A stretch of DNA of 64,000 bases from Streptomyces rubrogriseus (lineage in GTDB: Bacteria > Actinomycetota > Actinomycetes > Streptomycetales > Streptomycetaceae): the NCBI RefSeq assembly GCF_027947575.1, contig NZ_CP116256.1, positions 5,456,001-5,520,000 of the forward strand. The letters are read 5' to 3'. The first letter of the stretch is position 1, and the number at the start of each line of letters is the position of its first letter. Of the stretch, positions 16,955 to 25,230 are shown in pieces. Under the pieces are notes generated by a model. That model was not told the origin of the DNA. It searched no databases and worked only from the letters and a program-made list of their open reading frames with translations. The position numbers and the translations under genes are program-made.

Positions 16955-18028
16955 ATGCCGCACATGACCGCCTTCGCCAGGAACCAGTGGTACGTCGCCG
17001 CCTACAGTCACGAGGTGGGGCGCGAGTTGCTGGGCCGCACGGTCCTCGGCGAACCGCTCGTGCTCTACCGCGCCGAGGAGGACGGGAGCCCGGTGGTCCT
17101 GCACGACCGCTGTGTGCACCGCCGCTATCCGCTGTCCGAGGCGCCGACGCGGCTGGACGGGGACCGGATCGTGTGCGGCTACCACGGGTTCACCTACGAC
17201 ACGACCGGCACCTGCGTGTACGTGCCGGGCCAGAAACGGGTCCCGCGCACCGCCCGGGTCGCCTCGTACCCGGTGGCCGAGCGGGACTCCCTGGTGTGGG
17301 TGTGGATCGGCGACCCGGCGCTGGCCGACCCCGAGGCGGTGCCGCGGGCCCGGCACCTGGACGCGCCGGGCTGGGTCACGGTCCGGGGCATGGAGCCGAT
17401 CGACGCGGACTACGGGCTGCTGGTCGACAACCTGCTCGACCTCTCCCACGAGACCTATCTGCACGGCGGTTACATCGGCACGCCCGAGGTCGCCGAGACG
17501 CCGATCACCACCGAGGTCGACGAGGGCGCCGGGATCGTCCGGGTGAGCCGGCACATGGACGACGCCGAGTGCCCGCCGTTCTACGCCAGGTCGACGGGGA
17601 TCGTCGGGCGCATCGACCGCTGGCAGGACATCGAGTACCACGCGCCCTGTCTGTACCTGCTGCACAGCAGGGTCGCCCCGACCGGTGTGGTGCCCGCGCC
17701 CGACGGCAGCGACCCGGACGGTTTCCACACCGAGATCACCTACGCCATCACGCCGTCGGGCGACGGCAAGGTGTACGACTTCTGGGCGGTCTCCCGGGAC
17801 TGGGCGACGGACGACGCCGAGGTCACCGAGTTCCTGTACAAGAACAACCGCACGGTCGTGATGCAGGACGTCGACGCGCTGAACCTGCTCCAGCGCACGC
17901 TGGGCGGTGAGCGCACCGGCTATCAGGAGCTGAGCATCAACATCGACACCGGAGGCCTGGCGGCGCGCCGCATCCTGGCCCGGCTGGTCGAGGAGGGCGC
18001 CGGGGCCGGACCGCGGGCGGCCCGGTGA
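16955..18028 (+). CDS. Rieske non-haem iron oxygenase, VanA-like
   Basis: 357 residues. The N-terminal Rieske centre reads C-V-H-R and C-G-Y-H (CxH-x16-CxxH pattern), binding a 2Fe-2S cluster. The catalytic iron site is in NLLDLSHETYLHG (D-x2-H-x4-H). FARNQWYVAAYSHEVG at the start is typical of vanillate demethylase and related aromatic O-demethylases or hydroxylases. It needs electrons from a reductase, which is encoded two genes downstream. ATG 16955 has GGGAG 6 nt upstream. The stop overlaps the GTG of the next small gene. The real substrate cannot be read from sequence; an aromatic acid or methyl ether is likely. Confidence 0.9.
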   Translation: MPHMTAFARNQWYVAAYSHEVGRELLGRTVLGEPLVLYRAEEDGSPVVLHDRCVHRRYPLSEAPTRLDGDRIVCGYHGFTYDTTGTCVYVPGQKRVPRTARVASYPVAERDSLVWVWIGDPALADPEAVPRARHLDAPGWVTVRGMEPIDADYGLLVDNLLDLSHETYLHGGYIGTPEVAETPITTEVDEGAGIVRVSRHMDDAECPPFYARSTGIVGRIDRWQDIEYHAPCLYLLHSRVAPTGVVPAPDGSDPDGFHTEITYAITPSGDGKVYDFWAVSRDWATDDAEVTEFLYKNNRTVVMQDVDALNLLQRTLGGERTGYQELSINIDTGGLAARRILARLVEEGAGAGPRAAR

Positions 18029-18195
18029 GCGGCCGCACCGGCGAGGTCTACCGCGTCGACTGGCTGCCCGGCACCGACGTCCTGCGCGGCACCTGCCACT
18101 GCGGCGCCGAGCACACCGCCGAGGACCCCGTCGCGATGTGGGACTGGATGCTCGCCCACCCGCGAGGACACGACCTGCCCGGGGACGGTTCATGA
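18025..18195 (+). CDS. 56-aa linker protein between oxygenase and reductase
   Basis: Small protein starting at GTG 18025 (overlapping the oxygenase stop) and ending in an ATGA overlap with the reductase start. It contains GTCHCGAEHTAEDPVAMWDWMLAHPRGHD: a Cys-x-Cys pair, two His and a Trp-rich segment. Both junctions are 4-bp overlaps, so the three proteins should be made in matched amounts. It may be an accessory or metal-binding factor of the oxygenase; no function is established to my knowledge. Too compact for a ferredoxin. Confidence 0.75.
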   Translation: MSGRTGEVYRVDWLPGTDVLRGTCHCGAEHTAEDPVAMWDWMLAHPRGHDLPGDGS

Positions 18196-19139
18196 CCCGG
18201 TACGAAGCCGAACTCGTCGTCGCCCGCCGGGATACCGCGGCCGACGGCGTGCTCGTCCTCACCCTGCGCCACCCGCTGGACGAACGGCTCCCGGCCTGGG
18301 AGCCCGGCGCCCACGTCGACGTGGTCCTCGGTCCCGGCCTGGAGCGGCAGTACTCGCTGTGCGGCGACCCGGCCGACCGGGCCGAGTGGCGGATCGCGGT
18401 GCTGCACGAGAAGGGCGGGCGGGGCGGCTCGGCCTACGTCCACGGGGAGTTGCGGGCCGGGGACGAGGTCCGGGTGCGCGGCCCGCGCAACAACTTCCGG
18501 CTGGAGCCCGCGCCCCGCTACCGATTCGTCGCCGGCGGCATCGGCATCACCCCCGTCCTGCCGATGCTGGCCGCCGCCGAGGAGGCGGGCGCCGAGTGGA
18601 CCCTGCTGTACGGCGGGCGGACCCGGGCCGGGATGGCGTTCACGCAGGAGTTGGCGCGGTACGGCGACCGGGTCACGCTCGTCCCGGAGGACGAGTCGGG
18701 GCTGCTCGACCTCGCGTCCGTGCTCGACGACCTGTCCCCGGACACCCTCGTCTACTGCTGCGGGCCCGGCCCGCTGCTGGACGCCGTCGAGGCACGCTGC
18801 CCGGCCGGGAGCCTGCGCGTGGAGCGGTTCCGCCCGAAGGAGGCCGACGCGGACGCCCCGGCGGAGGGGGAGGCGGAGTTCGAGGTCGTGCTCGCCCGCA
18901 GCGGCCGTACGGTGGTCGTGCCGCCCGGTGTCTCGGTCCTGGACGCGGTCCGCGGAGCAGGCGTCGAGGTGCTCTACTCCTGTACGGAGGGCACCTGCGG
19001 CACCTGCGAGACCGAGGTCGTCGAGGGCGCTCCCGACCACCGGGACTCGGTGCTCACCGAGGAGGAGCGGGCCGCCGGGGAGACGATGCTCATCTGTGTG
19101 TCGCGGTGCCGCGGCCGACGGCTGGTGCTGGACCTGTGA
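18192..19139 (+). CDS. VanB-like oxygenase reductase (FMN/NADH, 2Fe-2S)
   Basis: 315 residues, phthalate dioxygenase reductase family. Order of domains: flavin-binding barrel (residues ~1-100, RQYSLCGDP motif for flavin), NAD(P)H-binding domain (AGGIGITPVLPML and CCGPGPLLDAV), and a C-terminal plant-type 2Fe-2S ferredoxin domain with CTEGTCGTCET and a final Cys in MLICVSRC (C-x4-C-x2-C ... C). It transfers electrons from NAD(P)H to the Rieske oxygenase encoded upstream. ATG 18192 overlaps the preceding stop. Confidence 0.92.
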   Translation: MTRYEAELVVARRDTAADGVLVLTLRHPLDERLPAWEPGAHVDVVLGPGLERQYSLCGDPADRAEWRIAVLHEKGGRGGSAYVHGELRAGDEVRVRGPRNNFRLEPAPRYRFVAGGIGITPVLPMLAAAEEAGAEWTLLYGGRTRAGMAFTQELARYGDRVTLVPEDESGLLDLASVLDDLSPDTLVYCCGPGPLLDAVEARCPAGSLRVERFRPKEADADAPAEGEAEFEVVLARSGRTVVVPPGVSVLDAVRGAGVEVLYSCTEGTCGTCETEVVEGAPDHRDSVLTEEERAAGETMLICVSRCRGRRLVLDL

Positions 19140-19194
19140 CTCCGCGGCGACACCTCCTCGGTTGAATCCTCAACGGCCCATCTCAGCAAGAGCA

Positions 19195-19268
19195 TTGACC
19201 ACGACTGAGCGCCGGCCCTACGTTCCCGCTGAGCACGTTCCCACTGAGCACGTTCCACTGAGCACGTT
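19195..19268 (+). promoter_or_regulatory. Candidate promoter with 15-bp direct repeats upstream of the ABC importer
   Basis: TTGACC at 19195-19200 and TACGTT at 19219-19224 are separated by 18 bp. Starting at 19221 are two 15-bp units and one 14-bp unit of the form CGTTCCCRCTGAGCA (19221-19235, 19236-19250, 19251-19264), plus a partial unit. The repeats cover the predicted transcription start and end just before the ribosome site, a position suited to repression. A short dyad GTTGA-ATCC-TCAAC lies at 19161-19174. Confidence 0.5.
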
Positions 19269-19283
19269 CCTCCAGGGGGAGTC

Positions 19284-20255
19284 ATGCGTCGTCTGCTCGT
19301 CGGCCTCACGGCCGTGTCCGTCCTGGCCGCCGCGACGGCGTGCGGCTCGTCCGACGACTCCGGGGGGTCGGACGGGTCCGGCTCCTCCGGGGGCACCACC
19401 GAGGTCGAGGTGGGCCTCATCCCCATCGTCGACGTCGCGCCCCTGTACCTGGGTCAGAAGAAGGGGTTCTTCGAGAAGCAGGGCCTGAAGCTGTCGTTCT
19501 CCAGCGCGCAGGGCGGCGCGGCGATCGTGCCGGGGGTGGTCAGCGGCCAGTTCCAGTTCGGCTTCAGCAACATGACGTCCCTGATGATCGCCCAGTCGAA
19601 CGACGTGCCGGTGAAGGCCGTGGCCAACGGCATCGCCTCGACCGGTGAGGTGGGCAAGGACTTCGAGGCGCTCACCGTGAAGGGGGACAGCCCGCTCCGG
19701 TCGCCGAAGGAGCTGGAGGGCAAGAAGGTCGCCATCAACACGCTGAAGAACATCAACGAGACGGCGGTGCGGGCCTCGGTGCGCAAGGCGGGCGGCGACC
19801 CGGACGAGGTGGAGCTGGTCGAGCTGGCCTTCGACCAGATGCCGGCCGCACTGGACGCCGGGCGGATCGACGCGGCGATGGTGGTGGAACCGGCACTGGC
19901 CACGATCAAGAGCCAGGGCGGCCGGGAGATCGCCTCCCCCATGATCGACGTCGCCCCGAAGCTGACCGTCGCCATGTACTTCACCTCCACCAAGTACGCG
20001 CAGGAGCACCCGGAGGTGGTGGAGAAGTTCCGGGCGGCCACCGCCGAGTCCCTCGCCTACGCGGACACGCACCCCGACGAGGTGCGCGAGACCGTCACCA
20101 CGTACACGAAGATCCCGGCGGACGTGCTGGCGAAGGTGACCCTGCCGAAGTGGCCGGCCGAGCCCGATCGCGCCGCGATCGAGGAGCTGGCGAAGCTCGG
20201 CGAGGCCGACGGTCTGTTCAAGCGGACGCCGGACCTGGACAAGCTACTGCCGTGA
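19284..20255 (+). CDS. NMT1/SsuA-type ABC substrate-binding lipoprotein
   Basis: 323 residues with a lipoprotein signal peptide: hydrophobic stretch, then lipobox AATAC around residues 20-25 and a Ser/Gly/Asp-rich spacer. The mature part begins VEVGLIPIVDVAPLYLGQKKGFF, typical of the NMT1/SsuA/TauA family that binds sulfonates, pyrimidines or aromatic acids. It delivers solute to the two permeases encoded next. Because a Rieske oxygenase and reductase precede it on the same strand, an aromatic substrate is a reasonable guess. ATG 19284 follows a GGGGGAG ribosome site. The stop overlaps the next gene's GTG. Confidence 0.9.
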   Translation: MRRLLVGLTAVSVLAAATACGSSDDSGGSDGSGSSGGTTEVEVGLIPIVDVAPLYLGQKKGFFEKQGLKLSFSSAQGGAAIVPGVVSGQFQFGFSNMTSLMIAQSNDVPVKAVANGIASTGEVGKDFEALTVKGDSPLRSPKELEGKKVAINTLKNINETAVRASVRKAGGDPDEVELVELAFDQMPAALDAGRIDAAMVVEPALATIKSQGGREIASPMIDVAPKLTVAMYFTSTKYAQEHPEVVEKFRAATAESLAYADTHPDEVRETVTTYTKIPADVLAKVTLPKWPAEPDRAAIEELAKLGEADGLFKRTPDLDKLLP

Positions 20256-21025
20256 GGGGCGAGAACGCCGCACTGGGTGCGGCCGGGCTCGCGGCCTTCC
20301 TCGCCCTGGGCGAGGCCGTGCCGCGGCTGGGCCTGGTCGAGGAGGAGTACTTCCCGCCCACCAGCCGGATCGCCGACGCGCTCGGCGCGGAACTCGCGGA
20401 CGGCGCCTTCTGGACCGCGCTCGGCGACACCCTGACCGGCTGGGCCATCGGCCTGGCCGTCGCGGTCGGCGCGGGGATCGTCGTGGGGGTGCTGCTGTCC
20501 GTGGTGCCGTACCTGCGTGCGGCGACGGCGTCCACGATCGAGTTCCTGCGCCCGATCCCGTCGGTCGCGCTGATCCCGCTCGCGGTGCTGCTGTACGGCA
20601 CCGAGCTGCGGTCGGTGCTGCTCCTGGTCGTGTACGCGGCCTTCTGGCAGGTGCTGATCCAGGTGCTGTACGGCGTCCGGGACGTCGACCCGGTCGCCGA
20701 GGAGACGGCGCGCTCGTACGGCCTGGGCACCTGGGCGCGGGTCCGGTACGTGCTGTGGCCGACCGCGCTGCCCTACGTCATGACCGGGGTGCGGCTGGCG
20801 GCGGCCGTGGCGCTGATCCTCGCCGTCACCGCCGAGTTGGTCGTCGGGGCGCCGGGTCTCGGTGCCCGGATCGCGGTGGCGCAGACCTCGCAGGCCGTGC
20901 CGGAGATGTACGCGCTGATCGTCGTCACCGGTCTGCTGGGCCTGCTGATCAACGTCGGCGCGCGGTCGGTGGAGCGGCGGGCGCTGGCCTGGCACCAGTC
21001 GGTGCGCGGGGAGGTGGCGGTGTGA
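20252..21025 (+). CDS. ABC permease 1 (SsuC/TauC type)
   Basis: 257 residues with about six membrane segments. The cytoplasmic coupling motif EETARSYGLGTWARVRYVLWPTALP (EAA loop) contacts the ATPase. The GTG at 20252 overlaps the upstream stop (GTGA), giving coupled translation. It should pair with the next permease as a heterodimeric channel. Confidence 0.9.
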   Translation: MRGENAALGAAGLAAFLALGEAVPRLGLVEEEYFPPTSRIADALGAELADGAFWTALGDTLTGWAIGLAVAVGAGIVVGVLLSVVPYLRAATASTIEFLRPIPSVALIPLAVLLYGTELRSVLLLVVYAAFWQVLIQVLYGVRDVDPVAEETARSYGLGTWARVRYVLWPTALPYVMTGVRLAAAVALILAVTAELVVGAPGLGARIAVAQTSQAVPEMYALIVVTGLLGLLINVGARSVERRALAWHQSVRGEVAV

Positions 21026-21801
21026 GGCGCCTGCTGCTGCGGCTGGTGCTCGTGCTCGCCCTGCCGGTGGTCCTCGTGGCCGTCTGGTGGGTCTCCTCGT
21101 CGGGCAGCGAGGACGTGTACTGGCCGCCGCTGCGGACGATCGTCGAGACCTTCCCGCAGGTGTGGACCGGCGAGCGGTGGCGCGGTGACGTGCTGCCCAG
21201 CGTGCTGCGGCTCGCCGCCGGTTACGCGCTGGCGGGCGTCGTCGGTGTCGCGCTCGGCACGCTGATCGGCTCCTACCGGCGGGTGCGGGCGGTGTGCGAA
21301 CCGGTGCTGGAGTTCCTGCGCGCCGTGCCGCCGCCGGTGCTGGTGCCGGTGATCATGCTGTTCGCGGGCATCGGCGACACGATGAAGATCGTCGTCATCG
21401 CCACCGGCTGTGTCTGGCCGGTGCTGCTCAACACGGTCGAGGGGGTGCGGGCGGTGGACGCGGTGACGGCCGAGACCGCCCGGTCCTACGGCATCACGGG
21501 TGCCGCGCGGCTGCGGCACGTGGTGCTGCGCTCGGCGAGCCCGCAGATCTTCGCGGGGCTGCGCCAGGCGCTGTCCGTCGGCATCATCCTGATGGTGATC
21601 AGCGAGATGTTCGCGGCCAGCAACGGGCTGGGCTTCACCGTCGTGCAGTTCCAGCGTTCCTTCGCCATCCCCGACATGTGGACGGGCATCCTGCTGCTCG
21701 GTCTGCTCGGCTTCGTGCTGTCGGTCCTCTTCCGGCTGGTCGAGCGGCGGGCGCTCGGCTGGTACCACGGCCTGCGCGCCGCCGCCCGGCGGTCCCGGTG
21801 A
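21022..21801 (+). CDS. ABC permease 2 (SsuC/TauC type)
   Basis: 259 residues, hydrophobic with about six membrane segments. The EAA loop is ETARSYGITGAARLRHVVLR. It starts at GTG 21022, overlapping the stop of permease 1. Forms the second half of the importer channel. Confidence 0.9.
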   Translation: MRRLLLRLVLVLALPVVLVAVWWVSSSGSEDVYWPPLRTIVETFPQVWTGERWRGDVLPSVLRLAAGYALAGVVGVALGTLIGSYRRVRAVCEPVLEFLRAVPPPVLVPVIMLFAGIGDTMKIVVIATGCVWPVLLNTVEGVRAVDAVTAETARSYGITGAARLRHVVLRSASPQIFAGLRQALSVGIILMVISEMFAASNGLGFTVVQFQRSFAIPDMWTGILLLGLLGFVLSVLFRLVERRALGWYHGLRAAARRSR

Positions 21802-21847
21802 AAACCGGTGAAACCCCCGTACCTCGTGACTCGTGAAAGGGCGGTCC

Positions 21848-22639
21848 ATGCTCGACGTACGTGGCCTGAAGAAGGTGTACGAGGGTGCGGGGCGGCGCGT
21901 CGAGGCGGTGCGCGATCTGACCTTCACCGTGGCGGCCGGTGAACTGGTCTGCATGGTCGGCCCGTCGGGCTGCGGCAAGACGACGCTGCTGAAGTGCGTG
22001 GGCGGACTGCTCGAACCGACGGCGGGCGAGGTCTTCCTGGCCGGCCGCAGGGTGACGGGTCCGCCGCCCGGGACGGCGTTCGTCTTCCAGGAGTACGGGC
22101 GCAGTCTGTTCCCGTGGCTGCGGGTCGGCCAGAACGTCGAACTCCCCCTGAAGCAGAAGGGATTGAGCAGGGCACGGCGCGGAGAGCTGGTCGCGGAGGC
22201 GCTCGCGTCGGTCGGGCTCGCGGACGCCGCCGGGGCCTACCCGTGGCAGTTGTCCGGCGGCATGCAGCAACGGGTGGCCATCGCGCGGGCGCTGGCGTAC
22301 GAACCCGAGGTGCTGCTGATGGACGAGCCCTTCGCGGCGGTCGACGCGCAGACCCGCGCCGACCTCGAGGACCTGGTCCGGGCGCTGTGGCGGGAGCGGG
22401 GTATCACGGTCCTGTTCGTCACCCATGACATCGACGAGGCCGTCTACCTGGGCGAACGGGTGATCGTGCTGTCCGCCTCCCCCACCGTCGTACGGGAGCA
22501 GCTCCGGGTCGACCTGCCGGACGCGCGGGACCAGGTGCACACCCGGGTGGCTCCCCGCTTCGCGGAGCTGCGCACCCACGTGTACGAGCAGATCCAGGCG
22601 GCGAAGCGCGGCGTGTCCGCCGCCCCGCCCCCGCCCTGA
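21848..22639 (+). CDS. ABC importer ATPase (SsuB/TauB type)
   Basis: 263 residues. Walker A GPSGCGKTT, Q-loop FQEYGRSLFPW, signature LSGGMQQR, Walker B VLLMDEPF and H-loop VTHD are all present, so the site is intact. It energises the permease pair encoded just upstream, 46 bp away. ATG 21848 was chosen because AAAGG lies 8-9 nt before it; an in-frame GTG at 21833 overlaps that site. The gene ends convergently, 7 bp from the next one. Confidence 0.92.
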   Translation: MLDVRGLKKVYEGAGRRVEAVRDLTFTVAAGELVCMVGPSGCGKTTLLKCVGGLLEPTAGEVFLAGRRVTGPPPGTAFVFQEYGRSLFPWLRVGQNVELPLKQKGLSRARRGELVAEALASVGLADAAGAYPWQLSGGMQQRVAIARALAYEPEVLLMDEPFAAVDAQTRADLEDLVRALWRERGITVLFVTHDIDEAVYLGERVIVLSASPTVVREQLRVDLPDARDQVHTRVAPRFAELRTHVYEQIQAAKRGVSAAPPPP

Positions 22640-22646
22640 CCACCCG

Positions 22647-23306
22647 TCACTCGGCGGCGGGAACGACTCTCAGGTGGGAGGGGGCGTGGCGGGCACGTGG
22701 TGCTCGGTGCGCGGTGCGGCGCGGCTCCCTGAGGACCAGCGTCAACCGCGTGTAGCCCAGCTCCTGGAGCGACGCGGGCGTTTCGACCACGACCCGGCAC
22801 TCGGTGGTGCCGCGGCGCGGGTCGGGGTGGTGCAGCGGCCGCACGGCACCGTCGTGTTCGACGGCCCGCGCTCCGACGGCGCGGATCCAGTGCGGCAGGC
22901 CCTGGCGGTAGGCCGCCTCCATGATGGGGTCCTGGGCGATGTCCCGGCGGACGGCCTGCAGTCCGGGGTCGTGGCCGTACCGCTCCAGGGTGGCGGCGAA
23001 GTGCGCCAGCATGGGCAGGCACCAGCTCGACTCGTGCTCGCCGAGGACCGTGGCGGCGTCCGGGTGGAAGAGGACGAACCGGAGGAAGTTGTCGTCCGGC
23101 ATGGCCGTCGGGTGCGGTCCGGCGCCCTGGAAGAGTGTCCGGAAGGCGCCGTTGGCCAGCACCACGTCCCAGCGGTGGTCGACGACGAGGGAGGGGAAGG
23201 GGACGGCCTCCAGGAGGGCGGTGTAGTCCTGGAGATAGGCCTGGGCCTCGGGGGTCGCCGGGGCGGGCCGCGGCGCCGGCCGCTGCCCACCTGCCTGAAA
23301 TGCCAT
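22647..23306 (-). CDS. MmyB-like ligand-binding domain protein without HTH
   Basis: 219 residues resembling the PAS-like ligand domain found at the C-terminus of XRE-MmyB regulators: SLVVDHRWDVVLANGAF near the start, then NFLRFVLFHPDAATVL and a conserved Trp/Tyr-rich second half. The usual N-terminal helix-turn-helix is absent; the first 40 residues are Pro/Ala-rich. Start ATG 23306 has GAGGGG upstream; a longer in-frame start exists at 23354. It could act as a sensor that partners another DNA-binding protein, perhaps the XRE regulator transcribed divergently. Function not known. Confidence 0.7.
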   Translation of the reverse strand: MAFQAGGQRPAPRPAPATPEAQAYLQDYTALLEAVPFPSLVVDHRWDVVLANGAFRTLFQGAGPHPTAMPDDNFLRFVLFHPDAATVLGEHESSWCLPMLAHFAATLERYGHDPGLQAVRRDIAQDPIMEAAYRQGLPHWIRAVGARAVEHDGAVRPLHHPDPRRGTTECRVVVETPASLQELGYTRLTLVLREPRRTAHRAPRARHAPSHLRVVPAAE

Positions 23307-23377
23307 CGGGAGGTCACCCCTCTTGCCTATGCGGCCTTCTCGCGGCGTCCGCATCCTGTCGCCCCGACGCGAGGCGT

Positions 23378-23409
23378 GTCAACTATCGTGGCATTTCGTG
23401 CCTGTTGAC
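23378..23409. promoter_or_regulatory. Nested dyad in the MmyB-like/XRE divergent region
   Basis: Outer arms GTCAAC (23378-23383) and GTTGAC (23404-23409) enclose an inner GGCA-TTTCG-TGCC. The 232-bp divergent spacer holds no gene, so this is a candidate operator for either neighbour. Confidence 0.4.
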
Positions 23410-23538
23410 GACTGAAATAGGCCACAGTTGTGGCGATGCCTGGATGTGAGTTCGAGCGGCAGGCTACTCTCCGGGAAGTTCACGGCAACTGCATGTGAGA
23501 AGCCTGTGAGGCCTGTGAGAGACGTAGGAGAGCTGTCG

Positions 23539-24195
23539 GTGACGGGTGGCTTCGAAGGTCCGGGCGCCAAGCCGACCACCACGCTGGCCGCCGTCGTCGC
23601 CCGGGTCGGCGCCCTCGCGGACCGGCTCGACGTACCGCACGCCGAGGTCTTCGACGTGGGCCGGCTGTCCGCCGCCTCCGGCGTCCCCGAGGCCGTCGTC
23701 GGGGCGCTGCTCGGGGGCCGGCCGACGGGCGAGGCCGACGTGCAGACCAGGTTCGTGCAGCGGCTGGACCTGCTGCGCCGCACCCGGCTGAAGCCGAACG
23801 GCCGCAAGTACACCCAGCAGGAGATAGCCGACGGCGCCGGGATGTCGCGGCAGCAGGCCGGTGCGCTCATCAACGGCGACCGGCGCCCCACCATGGAGCA
23901 CTGCGACGCCATCCAGCGCTTCTTCCGGGTGCACGCCGGATTCCTCACCGCCGAGGACCCCGAGGCGCTCGCGGGCGCCCTCCAGCGCACCGAGCAGGAG
24001 CTGCTCCAGCAGCTCGCCGACCGGGAGCGGGAGGCGGCGGCCCCCGCCGACGACCCGCTGGAGCGGCTGCTCCAGGACCACGGCGTGCGCGGCATCGCCT
24101 GGCGGGCCGCACAACTGCCCACCGACCAGCACCGCGACAAGGTCGCCGAGTGGCTGGACATGCTCCTGGAAAGCGTCAAGCGGCCCGAGTCGTGA
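23539..24195 (+). CDS. XRE-family transcriptional regulator
   Basis: 218 residues. The central HTH reads KYTQQEIADGAGMSRQQAGALINGDR followed by a recognition-type helix pattern, typical of XRE/Cro. The N-terminal 80 residues form a helical region (VARVGALADRLDVP), and the C-terminus is an acidic, Gln/Glu-rich helix (QRTEQELLQQLADRERE) that could mediate dimerisation. GTG 23539 is preceded by GGAGAG 6 nt upstream; the frame is open further 5' but without a comparable site. Divergent from the HTH-less MmyB-like gene. The target is unknown. Confidence 0.8.
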   Translation: MTGGFEGPGAKPTTTLAAVVARVGALADRLDVPHAEVFDVGRLSAASGVPEAVVGALLGGRPTGEADVQTRFVQRLDLLRRTRLKPNGRKYTQQEIADGAGMSRQQAGALINGDRRPTMEHCDAIQRFFRVHAGFLTAEDPEALAGALQRTEQELLQQLADREREAAAPADDPLERLLQDHGVRGIAWRAAQLPTDQHRDKVAEWLDMLLESVKRPES

Positions 24196-24290
24196 GGACG
24201 GCATTGTCAGTGGTGGACGGCAAGCTGGGAGGGTGCCGCCGCCGTGCGGGGGCGCGTGACCGCTGACGTCGTTGTGGGGAGAGCCGACCG

Positions 24291-24527
24291 ATGACCACCG
24301 CCGTACTGACCGACCACGAACGCACCGCCGTCCAGGCCTATCTGCGGCTCCTGCACACCGTGCGGGCCGGTTTCGACACCGGGGCGGGCCCCGGCGACTC
24401 TCCCCGCCCGCCCGTCGTCCCGCCCTCCGTGCTGGCCGAGGCGGAGCAGGCGCTGCGGGCCGCGGGACTGACGGGGAACGAGGAGGCGTTCTTCCGGCTG
24501 CTGCGGGACTGGTGCCCGCCCACCTGA
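24291..24527 (+). CDS. Small hypothetical protein (78 aa)
   Basis: Begins MTTAVLTDHERTAVQAYLRLL and ends FRLLRDWCPPT, with a Pro-rich middle. Mostly helical; no signal peptide, Cys motif or membrane segment. It lies 95 bp after the XRE regulator on the same strand and may be co-transcribed. GGGGAGAG lies just upstream of the ATG. I do not recognise a family. Confidence 0.6.
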   Translation: MTTAVLTDHERTAVQAYLRLLHTVRAGFDTGAGPGDSPRPPVVPPSVLAEAEQALRAAGLTGNEEAFFRLLRDWCPPT

Positions 24528-24549
24528 CCGGCGGGCGGGCGGCCGGAGT

Positions 24550-25230
24550 TCAGGTGCGCGGGACCGTGACCGCCGTGGTGACCAGGCCGTCCCGGGCGCT
24601 CCAGCGGCCGTCGAAGCGGCTCAGGCGCCTGCCGTCCACGGTCGGTCCCGGCACCAGGAGGGCGGCGTGCAGGGTGCCGCGGCGCGGGTCGACCGGGTCC
24701 ACGCGGATCTCGATGTCCGCCTCGGTGAAGTCCAGCCACTGCCCGGTGAGGGGGTACCACGCCTTGTAGACCGACTCCTTGGCGCTGAACAGCAACCGGT
24801 CCCAGTGGACGCCGGGCCGCTCGCCGCCCAGCCGCCGCAGCAGGGCCACCTCGGCGGGCAGGGCGATGCTCTCCAGGACGCCGTCCGGGAGCGGGCCGTC
24901 GGGTTCGGCGTCGATGCCCAGGGAGGCCAGGTCGGTCAGTCGGACCAGGGCGGCGGCGCCGTAGCCGTCGCAGTGGGTCATGCTCCCGGCGAGTCCCTCG
25001 GGCCAGCGCGGCGCCCCGCGCTCGCCGGTCGGCACGGGCTGCGCCGGCACGCCGAGCTTCTCCATGGCCCGTCGGGCGCAGGACCGCACCACGGTGAACT
25101 CGCGGCGCCGCTTGGCGACCGCCCGCGCGACGAGCGCCTCCTCCTCCGGATACAGGGGCAGGTGGCCGGCGTCGTCCTGGCCGAAGGCTTCCACGGCGAC
25201 GACCGTGCCGGGCAGCAGTTCCTCGATCAA
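24550..25230 (-). CDS. 4'-Phosphopantetheinyl transferase, Sfp/EntD type
   Basis: 226 residues. Transfers 4'-phosphopantetheine from CoA to Ser of carrier proteins. Motifs: TGERGAPRWPEGLAGSMTHCDGY (CoA binding), LGIDAEPDGPL (Mg ligands Asp and Glu) and FSAKESVYKAWYPLTG (the WxxKES-K signature). The start is TTG 25230 with GGAGG 7 nt upstream; the TTGA overlaps the stop of the upstream metallophosphoesterase, so the two are translationally coupled. Corresponds to the PPTase described from S. coelicolor as SCO6673. In mycobacteria the same gene pair is PptT/PptH. Confidence 0.93.
   Translation of the reverse strand: MIEELLPGTVVAVEAFGQDDAGHLPLYPEEEALVARAVAKRRREFTVVRSCARRAMEKLGVPAQPVPTGERGAPRWPEGLAGSMTHCDGYGAAALVRLTDLASLGIDAEPDGPLPDGVLESIALPAEVALLRRLGGERPGVHWDRLLFSAKESVYKAWYPLTGQWLDFTEADIEIRVDPVDPRRGTLHAALLVPGPTVDGRRLSRFDGRWSARDGLVTTAVTVPRT

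Noticed and set aside
18025..18195. Small protein as a ferredoxin
   Set aside because: Too few Cys for a 2Fe-2S or 4Fe-4S cluster, and the reductase already contains its own ferredoxin domain.
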